Shown in pieces: positions 1 to 5,210 of a stretch of 5,210 nt of DNA. The notes under the pieces are model-generated. The model was not told the origin of the DNA, did no database searches, and worked only from the letters and a program-made list of their open reading frames with translations. How positions within the stretch are numbered: the stretch's first letter is position 1; every line of letters starts with the position of its first letter. The stretch is from Zoogloea sp. GTDB taxonomy: Bacteria > Pseudomonadota > Gammaproteobacteria > Burkholderiales > Rhodocyclaceae. The stretch lies in the NCBI GenBank assembly GCA_016790385.1, contig JAEUNV010000139.1:1-5210 (forward strand), given 5' to 3'. Both the position numbers and the translations under genes were made by a program.

Positions 1-1
1 G

Positions 2-133
2 AAGTTCGCACCCACCGTGCTCTTCCTGGACAGTCATGGTCAGCCCCGGGCCGATGCGCTGCTGGGCGGCGACAGCGTGGGGCTGTACGGCGGTTATCTG
101 GAGAATCGGGTCATGCGGGGGCTGGCCCAATGA
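2..133 (+). CDS. Thioredoxin-fold protein, C-terminal fragment (5' end outside window)
   Basis: Only the last 43 codons are visible; the frame is open to the left edge and ends at TGA 131-133. The fragment starts with a short strand and a Pro-Thr pair (APTVLFLD), followed by a turn (SHGQPRAD) and a glycine-rich stretch leading to a final helix (YGGYLENRV). This is the usual C-terminal half of a thioredoxin fold: the cis-proline loop before a beta hairpin, then the last helix. SoxW-like and other periplasmic thioredoxin-related proteins end in this way. The CxxC active site would lie upstream and cannot be checked. It converges on the cytochrome gene with a 19-bp gap and sits near an exported rhodanese, so a role in periplasmic thiol or sulfur chemistry is plausible but inferred. 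The reading frame is well supported; the family assignment is moderate. Confidence 0.6.
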   Translation, partial: KFAPTVLFLDSHGQPRADALLGGDSVGLYGGYLENRVMRGLAQ

Positions 134-152
134 CCCGGACCGCCCGCCCGAA

Positions 153-452
153 TCACTTGAAGTGGTAGTAGCGGTGATTGAGCCACGCCACCACATGCTC
201 CTCGTCCTCGGGAAACCAGCCGGTCTTGAGCTGGGTGCTACAAAAACTGACCTGGGCGGTGAGCTTGGCCTTGCTGGTCACCTTGCGGTCGCTGCGGGTG
301 TAGAGGGTGGAACCATCCCCCCCCACCAGGCGCTGATGGCAGGCGGCACAGGCGTGCTCGGTCACCATCTTCTCGCCAACCGCGGGATCGCCGGCCCGGG
401 CCAGTCCGGCAACAAGTACGCCAGCCAGCAGAAAAATCGTTTTTGAATGCAT
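153..452 (-). CDS. Small exported monohaem c-type cytochrome
   Basis: A 99-residue protein. Residues 1-20 form a signal peptide (short basic start MHSK, hydrophobic core, ARA cleavage site), so the mature protein of about 79 residues should be periplasmic. The single haem-binding site CAACH lies at residues 35-39, preceded by a helix of the GEKMVTEHA type, as in class I cytochromes c. I chose the ATG at 452 over an in-frame start at 485 because it directly precedes the signal peptide and has an AGAGG ribosome-binding site 8 nt upstream. Its job would be electron transfer. There is no methionine after the haem site, so the sixth iron ligand cannot be the usual Met. Candidates are His86, Asn92, His93 or His97 near the C-terminus (EEHVVAWLNHRYYHF). 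An extra cysteine, Cys71, lies in SFCSTQL. The subfamily is not recognised with certainty; SHP-like cytochromes with an Asn ligand are one possibility. It is divergent from the rhodanese gene. Confidence 0.88.
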   Translation of the reverse strand: MHSKTIFLLAGVLVAGLARAGDPAVGEKMVTEHACAACHQRLVGGDGSTLYTRSDRKVTSKAKLTAQVSFCSTQLKTGWFPEDEEHVVAWLNHRYYHFK

Positions 453-460
453 GAGATCAG

Positions 461-466
461 CCTCTA
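461..466 (-). promoter_or_regulatory. Ribosome-binding site of the cytochrome gene
   Basis: On the - strand this reads TAGAGG, 8 nt before the ATG at 452. It supports the shorter start that begins at the signal peptide. Confidence 0.6.
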
Positions 467-492
467 CAGGGGTTGGCACAAACACATCATCT

Positions 493-500
493 GGAGGAAG
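493..500 (+). promoter_or_regulatory. Ribosome-binding site of the rhodanese gene
   Basis: GGAGGAAG, a strong Shine-Dalgarno sequence ending just before the ATG at 502. It rules out the longer in-frame start at 451, whose first 17 codons would run through this site and read as non-signal sequence. The 49-bp space between the two divergent start codons (453-501) shows no convincing -35/-10 pair on either strand. Promoters may therefore overlap the neighbouring coding starts. Confidence 0.8.
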
Positions 501-501
501 T

Positions 502-1104
502 ATGAGACATTTTGCGATTGCTGCACTGTTGGCTTTGGGCAGCCTGTCCCTGTCGCTCCCCGCCGTCTCCCAGGGGGTGGATGCCAGCGCCCTGCCCGAT
601 TACAAGCGCTCCCGCCTGCAGCTTTACCTGACCCCCCAGGAGGCTTACGAGATCGTCGCCAAGGAGCCGGCCCGGACCCTCTTTCTCGACGTGCGGACCC
701 GCGCCGAAGCCATGTACGTGGGCATGCCCACCCCCGCCGACGCCCTGGTGCCCTATGTGGAACACCAGGAGATGATGACCGACTGGGACGAGCGCCGCCA
801 CATGTACCAGCTTGAGCCCAACAGCGACTTCATCCAGGAGGCCGAGATCCGCCTCAAGGAAAAGAACCTCACCAGGGCAGACCGGGTCATCCTCATCTGT
901 CGATCGGGCGACCGCAGCGCCCGCGCCGCCGACCTGCTCGCCAATGCCGGATTCACCCGCGTCTATAGCATCACCGAGGGTTTCGAGGGCGACAGCGCCA
1001 AGGACGGCCCCAAAGCTGGCCAGCGCATCGTGAACGGCTGGAAGAACGCCGGCCTGCCCTGGACCTACAAGCTGGTAAAGGCAAAGATGTACTTTCCGCG
1101 CTGA
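502..1104 (+). CDS. Exported rhodanese-like sulfurtransferase
   Basis: A 200-residue protein that should transfer sulfane sulfur (from thiosulfate or a persulfide carrier) through a cysteine persulfide in the periplasm. Residues 1-23 are a signal peptide (MRHF, then a long Ala/Leu core, likely cleavage at AVS-Q). A single rhodanese domain follows: a start segment (LTPQEAYEIV), the conserved LFLDVRT strand around residues 60-66, and the active-site loop CRSGDRSA with catalytic Cys133. After it come a helix (AADLLANAGF) and the closing VYSITEGFEGD segment. The region between DVRT and the active site (about residues 67-125) is longer than in compact rhodaneses such as GlpE and contains the Trp/Asp-rich MMTDWDERR. 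The C-terminal tail (NGWKNAGLPWTYKL) is typical of substrate-side rhodanese relatives in sulfur and cytochrome gene groups. The start is fixed by a strong ribosome-binding site. The gene stands alone on this strand, divergent from a cytochrome c. Class and export are clear; the physiological donor and acceptor are unknown. Confidence 0.9.
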   Translation: MRHFAIAALLALGSLSLSLPAVSQGVDASALPDYKRSRLQLYLTPQEAYEIVAKEPARTLFLDVRTRAEAMYVGMPTPADALVPYVEHQEMMTDWDERRHMYQLEPNSDFIQEAEIRLKEKNLTRADRVILICRSGDRSARAADLLANAGFTRVYSITEGFEGDSAKDGPKAGQRIVNGWKNAGLPWTYKLVKAKMYFPR

Positions 1105-1373
1105 GCCCCGCGGGCGGCATGATCGGCTCCCGAGCCCTTGAGCCGCCAAAGGTTCGCCCAAGCCAGTAGCCTGATGGCCGTTTTTGACACTTCGCTGCCG
1201 CACAACCCATCAATCGTTCAGACAGCACGCCCCACCGCTCCGCCACCCGCCGTCAGCCTCCGGGAAACCGCCCTCTTCTGCCGCCTACGCGCGGCTGGGT
1301 TTTCTGATCCACGGCCTGAGTTGAGGCTTATCTCCTGACTTCAAATACATGAGTGCAGTGAAGCTGTTTCGAA
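1105..1373. other. Convergent intergenic region between redox genes and nuclease/helicase operon
   Basis: A 269-bp gap between two genes that end towards each other (stop codons at 1102-1104 on + and 1374-1376 on -). No supported gene, tRNA or insertion-sequence end was seen. It holds the tentative hairpin at 1162-1185 and a second small one at 1280-1295 (GCCGC/GCGGC, then TGGGTTTT). The short reading frames crossing it have no start signals or recognisable content. It marks the switch from export/redox genes to a DNA-processing operon and is a candidate edge of an inserted segment, but no direct repeat marking a boundary was found by eye. Confidence 0.5.
1162..1185 (+). terminator. Possible weak intrinsic terminator after the rhodanese gene
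   Basis: A short imperfect hairpin (GC and CAG pairing with CTG and GC across a TAGC loop, with a 2-nt bulge) is followed by CG and five T residues, about 60 nt after the rhodanese stop codon. Position and T-run fit an intrinsic terminator, but the stem is short, so this is tentative. Confidence 0.3.
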
Positions 1374-2561
1374 CTACTCAACCTTCACCAGCCTCGCGAC
1401 ACTGGGATCATAGATGTAACCGGTAATGCTGCCATCCTTGATCCGCGCCACGGCCTCATCGATAGCGAACAGCGGAACGAGAAACCACTCCTCGGGCTGC
1501 ACAGGGTGACCGAAGCGGTCGTTGATGGTGATGTTCAACCGCGCGGGCGCGAACAGCCTGTGGAACAGGTTCTCCATCCGGGTCCGGTTGATGCCTGCAA
1601 GCTTGTAGGTCGCCACCACTTCGACCTTCGCCAGCAGGTAGGTGGAGTCGTGTTCGGCGTTGGCAATGCGCGTCTCCACCCTGCCCCCGGTCACGCCCAT
1701 TTTGTGGATGATGTCGCGGTGTTGCGCCACATAGGGATGATCGGACAGGGAGCGGAGAACGTAGATCGTGCCGCTTTCGACATCATCGGCCTCAAGCTCG
1801 CCGCCGAAGGAGAGTTGCCCACTCTCGGGCGAGGCCAATCGCCGCGCGGCGGGGTCATTGTAGAACGCGCGCTGGAGCGAGCGCAGGAGCAGATTGCTTT
1901 CGGTGCCGTTAGAGAAGATGAGGCGCAGGCGGCGGTCCACTTCGCCGGCGGTGGTTTTCAACGGCTCGCCGACCTCGGCAACGTAGAGAGTAAGGCCATC
2001 GAGAACGAAAAAGTCCCCGGCTTCAATCGCACGGCGGCCCGCTTCGATGGGCTGGGACTGGCGCATGCCAGTCTTGACTTCCGCCTGCACGCGCTCGAAC
2101 AAAGGCCGGAAGGTCTTGAAGTCATCGCACGGTTTGCGATCCGCGACCTCCTCGGCAGCGCGTTTTTCTGCGCTGGTACGGACATGGCGCAAGACCGTGA
2201 TGTCGTCCGCACCGGCAGCATCTGCTAGCTCGGACGCCAGATCGTCGATGTCGATTGTTTCGTCCGCCGAAGCGGCAACGGGCGATGCCACAACAAGCAA
2301 GCCCAGATGGTCCAGCGGCTCAAGCAAGGTGCGGCAATTCGGGAGCGCGCGTAGACGGTCGAGCCGCACGGCATATAGGCGCTCGAATATGTCGCGGTCT
2401 TCGCCATGCTGCGGCGCGCGCCCGTGCTGCTCTGTGAAGCGTTGAATCTCCTCGAAACCTGCAATGACACGCTCCTCGCTGGCTGGGCGGCCATTTTTCT
2501 TCTCAGGCGGAGCGAACTCGGCCAGCTCTGCCGCCAAGTCGTCAAGATCGGAGTTACTCAT
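1374..2561 (-). CDS. GIY-YIG nuclease domain protein (T5orf172/MUG113 type), last gene of helicase operon
   Basis: A 395-residue protein, probably a DNA endonuclease working with the helicase encoded just upstream. The C-terminal domain (about 264-367) matches the GIY-YIG layout: GTIYVLRS for the GIY strand, HKMGVTGG (286-293) for the YIG strand, catalytic-type Arg298 in VETRIANA, Glu330 in RMENLFHRLF, Asn343 in RLNITI, and a closing EEWF segment. The middle (about 175-245) contains AGDFFVLDGLTLYVAEVGE and RLRLIFSNGTESNLLLRSL, a region I associate with the N-terminal part of this nuclease group. Residues 32-71 resemble the helicase C-terminus (F-x4-GRAP module). The acidic motif D-[LI]-DDLA-x-ELA appears twice (5-15 and 104-114). 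The ATG at 2561 is chosen because it overlaps the helicase stop (ATGAGTAA) and has GGATGG 5 nt upstream. A longer frame from 2675 would run inside the helicase gene and add 38 basic, unrelated residues. The nuclease fold is well supported; specificity is unknown. Confidence 0.87.
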   Translation of the reverse strand: MSNSDLDDLAAELAEFAPPEKKNGRPASEERVIAGFEEIQRFTEQHGRAPQHGEDRDIFERLYAVRLDRLRALPNCRTLLEPLDHLGLLVVASPVAASADETIDIDDLASELADAAGADDITVLRHVRTSAEKRAAEEVADRKPCDDFKTFRPLFERVQAEVKTGMRQSQPIEAGRRAIEAGDFFVLDGLTLYVAEVGEPLKTTAGEVDRRLRLIFSNGTESNLLLRSLQRAFYNDPAARRLASPESGQLSFGGELEADDVESGTIYVLRSLSDHPYVAQHRDIIHKMGVTGGRVETRIANAEHDSTYLLAKVEVVATYKLAGINRTRMENLFHRLFAPARLNITINDRFGHPVQPEEWFLVPLFAIDEAVARIKDGSITGYIYDPSVARLVKVE

Positions 2562-4617
2562 AGCGCCCATCCGCCCTGAAACGCATGAAGGCGGCCGCGC
2601 CTTCGGCAAGGTGCTTTTCCCAGGCGTCCTGCGAGGTAACCGATGGCGCCCTCCCACGCTCGCGTTTGAACTCAACCGCGCGCTTGGCGATCACTTTGGC
2701 ATCTTCGGGCGTGATTGAGGTGCGCTTGGCCGAGATGGCCGCTGCGACCTGCTTCAAGCTGTCCTCGCTCATGGTCTTGGCGAGGATGGCGTAGGCTTCC
2801 CCGAAGGGGTTGATGCGGTCAATCAAATCGATGTCCAACTCACGCACGTCCATCGCAAACCGGCGCACGCCGTCGATCAGAGCGGTGTTGGGTGACCCGT
2901 CGCTCTCGCCTTCGGCAACAAGCCGCTTGGCCTGTTGCGTCAGGTTGAGGGCGGCGATGGCGTGCTGGCGCACGGCCTCCTGATCTTCGGCGTCAAGCTC
3001 GGGATACTTGTCCTTGATGATCTTGCCCATGCGAACCTGCGTCAGCTCCTCGGGCACTAGCTCCTCATCGAACAGGCCGCGCTCAATGGTGGGCTTGTCC
3101 TGCACAAAGGCGGCGATGACCTCGTTCAAGTCTTCCTGGCAGATGCGCGCTGCCTCTTTGCTCTTGGGTTCGGCGAGGCCCTTGATCTCGATCTGGTACG
3201 CCCCTGTCTGCTCATTGACGCCGATGTTGCAGCGGTCCGAGTCATAGCCACCATCGCCATAGGTAAAGCCTGGCGTCGGGCCACTGTCGGGGTTCTTGGG
3301 TTTGAACTCGAAGCGCGGAGCTAAGACCTGCTCCATCAGCAGACTCGCCGCGATGGCCTTCAACGTATCGTTGATAGCCTCGGTGACCGCCTCCTCAGTC
3401 GCATCCGGCTCGGCGATCAGATTGGTAAACCTCGCGCGGGTTTTACCAGGCGCGTCGCGGGTGGCACGACCAATGATCTGAACAATCTCGGTCAGGCTGG
3501 CGCGGTAACCCACGGTCAGCGCGTGCTCGCACCAAATCCAGTCGAAGCCTTCCTTCGCCATACCCAGCGCGATGATGATGTCCACATGGGCGCGGCTGTT
3601 CTTCTGCGCCGGGTCTTTCAGCGCGGCGGACACCCGGTCGCGCTTCGAGGCATCGTCATCGACCAGATCAGCGATGCGCAACACGCGGCCATCCGGGCGC
3701 TTAACAAGCTGAAACCCAGTGGTGGCGTCGATGCCCTGCCACTCCCCCAGCGCCTCGATGATGTGTTCCACCTCTCGCATCTTGTCCTTCGTACTCTCGC
3801 GCGAGTTGACGTTGGGGATGTGAACGATGGTCTTCTCCGCCGGGTCGAGGACATTGAGGATGTCATCAACGTAGGGGCCGCCATAGAAGAAGTAACCGAT
3901 GTCGAGTTGCTTAAGGTACTCGTAGCCGTTGAGCTGTTCGTAGTAGGTGTAAGTAACGGTATCGAATTTCGACTCGTCCGACGGGGCGAGCACGGCCTCG
4001 GCGTCGCCCCGGAAGTAGGAGCCGGTCATGGCGACGATGTGCGTCTTGCCCCGCGCAATGAACTGCCCCAGGTGCTGGCCGAGCTTGTTATCGGGGTTGG
4101 CCGAAACGTGGTGGAACTCATCGACGGCGATCAGACGGTCGTCGAACGCCTCCACACCGTAGGCATCGACCGCGAAGCGGAAGGTCGCGTGGGTACAGAC
4201 CAGCACCTTGTCGTCACCTTCGAGAAACGCGCCCAGCGACTTAACCTTACCGCCGTTGTCGTTGCCCGGCGCGTTGCACAGGTTCCACTTGGGCTCCACC
4301 TGCCAGTCGGACCAGAAGCCGTACTTCGACAGCGGTTCGTCGCTGAAGCTGGCCCCGATGGACTTCTCGGGCACAACGATGATGGCCTGCTTGATACCCT
4401 GATTCTTGAGCTTGTCGAGTGCCACGAACATCAGCGCGCGGCTCTTGCCCGATGCGGGCGGCGACTTGATAAGGAGATACTGTTCGCCCCGCTTCTCATA
4501 GGCGCGCTCCTGCATGGGCCGCATCCCAAGGGTATTGGCCTTGGTCGATGCGCCGCTGCGGGCGTAGGTGACGGAAACGGATGGAACAGCACGCTGTTTC
4601 GTGGGGTTATGGGTCAT
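2554..4617 (-). CDS. Superfamily 2 DExH helicase/translocase of a putative restriction or defence operon
   Basis: A 687-residue ATP-dependent DNA (or RNA) helicase/translocase. Motifs in order: Q-like lead-in RPMQERAYE; motif I PPASGKS (53-59, Walker A lysine 58); Ia IIVVPEKS; Ib LVCTHATF; motif II DEFH (166-169); motif III MTGS (197-200) in place of the usual SAT/TAT; motif V GMAKEGFD (352-359); motif VI QIIGRATR (380-387). These span two RecA-like domains, as in HsdR-, Res- and UvrB-related SF2 enzymes. The C-terminal ~270 residues are mostly helical and charged, with no nuclease motif I can recognise, and end in an F-x4-GRAP module (642-681) resembling one in the next protein. Cleavage would therefore have to come from a partner nuclease. 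The ATG at 4617 overlaps the upstream stop by 11 bp (ATGACCCATAA). In-frame ATGs at 4650, 4647 and 4632 cannot be excluded, since none has a strong ribosome-binding site. The sense frame is intact. The helicase call is firm; the defence role is inferred from its neighbours. Confidence 0.92.
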   Translation of the reverse strand: MTHNPTKQRAVPSVSVTYARSGASTKANTLGMRPMQERAYEKRGEQYLLIKSPPASGKSRALMFVALDKLKNQGIKQAIIVVPEKSIGASFSDEPLSKYGFWSDWQVEPKWNLCNAPGNDNGGKVKSLGAFLEGDDKVLVCTHATFRFAVDAYGVEAFDDRLIAVDEFHHVSANPDNKLGQHLGQFIARGKTHIVAMTGSYFRGDAEAVLAPSDESKFDTVTYTYYEQLNGYEYLKQLDIGYFFYGGPYVDDILNVLDPAEKTIVHIPNVNSRESTKDKMREVEHIIEALGEWQGIDATTGFQLVKRPDGRVLRIADLVDDDASKRDRVSAALKDPAQKNSRAHVDIIIALGMAKEGFDWIWCEHALTVGYRASLTEIVQIIGRATRDAPGKTRARFTNLIAEPDATEEAVTEAINDTLKAIAASLLMEQVLAPRFEFKPKNPDSGPTPGFTYGDGGYDSDRCNIGVNEQTGAYQIEIKGLAEPKSKEAARICQEDLNEVIAAFVQDKPTIERGLFDEELVPEELTQVRMGKIIKDKYPELDAEDQEAVRQHAIAALNLTQQAKRLVAEGESDGSPNTALIDGVRRFAMDVRELDIDLIDRINPFGEAYAILAKTMSEDSLKQVAAAISAKRTSITPEDAKVIAKRAVEFKRERGRAPSVTSQDAWEKHLAEGAAAFMRFRADGRYE
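2567..2572 (-). promoter_or_regulatory. Ribosome-binding site within helicase 3' end, for the GIY-YIG gene
   Basis: On the - strand this reads GGATGG, 5 nt before the ATG at 2561 and inside the last codons of the helicase gene. It favours this start and fits translational coupling through the 8-bp overlap. Confidence 0.45.
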
Positions 4618-5210
4618 GACTCGCGTCCGCATTGGCTGTACCTGCATCATTACCCATCAATTCCCGTTCGATCTGCTCGATGCTAGGCAAATCTGTCGCC
4701 AGTTCCGGCGGCAGGGATTCAATAAGCTTGTATTCCGCCACACCCAGCGGTTGTGTGTTCTGGCGCAGCGCATATTCGGCCACCACCTTGTTCTTGCTCT
4801 TGCACAGCAGCAGGCCTATCGTCGGGTTATCTTGCGGGTGTCTGATCTGCTCATCCACGGCCGTCAGGTAAAAGCTCAATTGGCCCAGATGCTCGGGCTT
4901 GAACTTGCCGCCCTTCAGCTCGATGACCACATAGCAGCGCAGCTTGAGGTGGTAGAACAGCAGATCGATGAAAAACTCGTCACCCCCCACATCCAGCAAC
5001 ACCTGCCGCCCGACAAAGGCGAAGCCCGCGCCAAGCTCCAGCAGGAATTCAGTAACGTGCTTGACCAGAGCATTCTCGATGGCGCGCTCACCCGCTTCGC
5101 GGCTCAAGCCAAGAAAGTCAAAGCGATACGGGTCTTTCAGGGATTCACGCGCCAAGTCGGACTGCGGCGCAGGCAAGGTGGTTGAAAAATTGCTTACCAC
5201 TTTGCCGCTA
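4607..5210 (-). CDS. YhcG/DUF1016-family PD-(D/E)XK nuclease, C-terminal part (5' end outside window)
   Basis: About 200 codons are visible, ending at TAA 4609-4607. The frame stays open to the right edge (…S-G-K-V-V-S-N-F), so the gene continues beyond the window; the GTG at 5200 is an internal codon rather than the true start. Counting that GTG as residue 1, it shows the YhcG C-terminal nuclease domain: the linker LKDPYRFDFLGL, then a helix with Glu42 (ERAIENALVKHV), FAFVGRQVLLDVGG, catalytic-type Asp79 in FFIDLLFYH, the E-x-K pair Glu94/Lys96 in VVIELKGGKF, and GQLSFYLTAVD. The LLLCKSKN and AEYAL blocks of the family follow. Full-length members are about 330-380 residues with an N-terminal DUF1016 winged-helix domain, which should lie past 5210. 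Members often sit inside type I restriction-modification loci, but some are stand-alone. The catalytic residues look intact. The stop overlaps the helicase start, which points to one transcript. Confidence 0.92.
   Translation of the reverse strand, partial: SGKVVSNFSTTLPAPQSDLARESLKDPYRFDFLGLSREAGERAIENALVKHVTEFLLELGAGFAFVGRQVLLDVGGDEFFIDLLFYHLKLRCYVVIELKGGKFKPEHLGQLSFYLTAVDEQIRHPQDNPTIGLLLCKSKNKVVAEYALRQNTQPLGVAEYKLIESLPPELATDLPSIEQIERELMGNDAGTANADASHDP

Noticed and set aside
473..491. TTGGCAC as a possible -35 or sigma-54 -24 element before the rhodanese gene
   Set aside because: There is no matching -10 at 16-18 bp and no GC doublet at the -12 position, so neither promoter type is supported.
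487..1203. - strand reading frame of 238 codons across the rhodanese gene
   Set aside because: It is antisense to a gene with a signal peptide, a strong ribosome-binding site and an intact CRSGDRS loop. The product is Gly/Val/His-rich shadow sequence.
1280..1303. Hairpin GCCGC/GCGGC followed by TGGGTTTT
   Set aside because: The stem is only 5 bp and the T-run is interrupted by GGG. It lies about 175 nt after the rhodanese stop, and on the - strand it has no T-run. Too weak to call a terminator.
1138..1338. Possible small gene in the convergent gap
   Set aside because: It depends on a TTG start without a ribosome-binding site, and its composition is not protein-like. The gap is better left as non-coding.
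1506..2228. + strand reading frame of 240 codons
   Set aside because: It is antisense to the GIY-YIG gene and has no recognisable domain or ribosome-binding site. The opposite strand carries the conserved nuclease residues.
3523..4686. Long + strand reading frame (387 codons)
   Set aside because: It is antisense to the helicase, whose motifs I, II, III, V and VI are all intact on the - strand. The + frame gives a Val/Leu/Arg/Gly-rich product with no domain and is the usual GC-rich shadow.
4568..5185. + strand reading frame of 205 codons
   Set aside because: It is antisense to the YhcG nuclease domain and the helicase start. Its Gln/Leu-rich product matches no family I know.
1374..5210. CRISPR array, transposase or insertion-sequence ends
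   Set aside because: No repeated spacer-type units, no DDE transposase or integrase sequence and no terminal inverted repeats were seen in the window.

Overview
This is a GC-rich window, most like a proteobacterium. A beta- or gammaproteobacterial sulfur-oxidising or denitrifying lineage is my guess from gene style, not something the sequence proves. It divides into two unrelated parts that meet tail to tail in a 269-bp non-coding gap.

Left part (1-1104): three small genes for exported redox or sulfur proteins. The first is the C-terminal end of a thioredoxin-fold protein (+ strand, cut by the window edge). It converges on a ~99-residue c-type cytochrome with a signal peptide and one CAACH haem site (- strand). 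That gene is divergent from an exported single-domain rhodanese-like sulfurtransferase with an intact CRSGDRS active-site loop (+ strand). Together they suggest a periplasmic sulfur/thiol/electron-transfer module.

Right part (1374-5210): three tightly packed genes on the - strand, read from right to left. They are (i) the C-terminal nuclease half of a YhcG/DUF1016-type PD-(D/E)XK protein, whose 5' end lies outside the window; (ii) a ~690-residue superfamily 2 DExH helicase/translocase with all main motifs; and (iii) a ~395-residue protein ending in a GIY-YIG nuclease domain of the T5orf172/MUG113 kind. Both internal junctions are stop/start overlaps (11 bp and 8 bp), so the three are almost certainly one operon. 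The nuclease-helicase-nuclease order looks like the restriction end of a DNA-defence locus. I suspect that modification and specificity genes, if present, lie beyond base 5210; none is in the window.

Two structural observations link the last two proteins. The helicase C-terminus and the GIY-YIG protein N-terminus share a similar ~40-residue module centred on F-x4-GRAP. The GIY-YIG protein also carries two copies of an acidic D-[LI]-DDLA-[AS]-ELA motif around its copy of that module. Long reading frames on the opposite strand of these genes are shadows and are not annotated.
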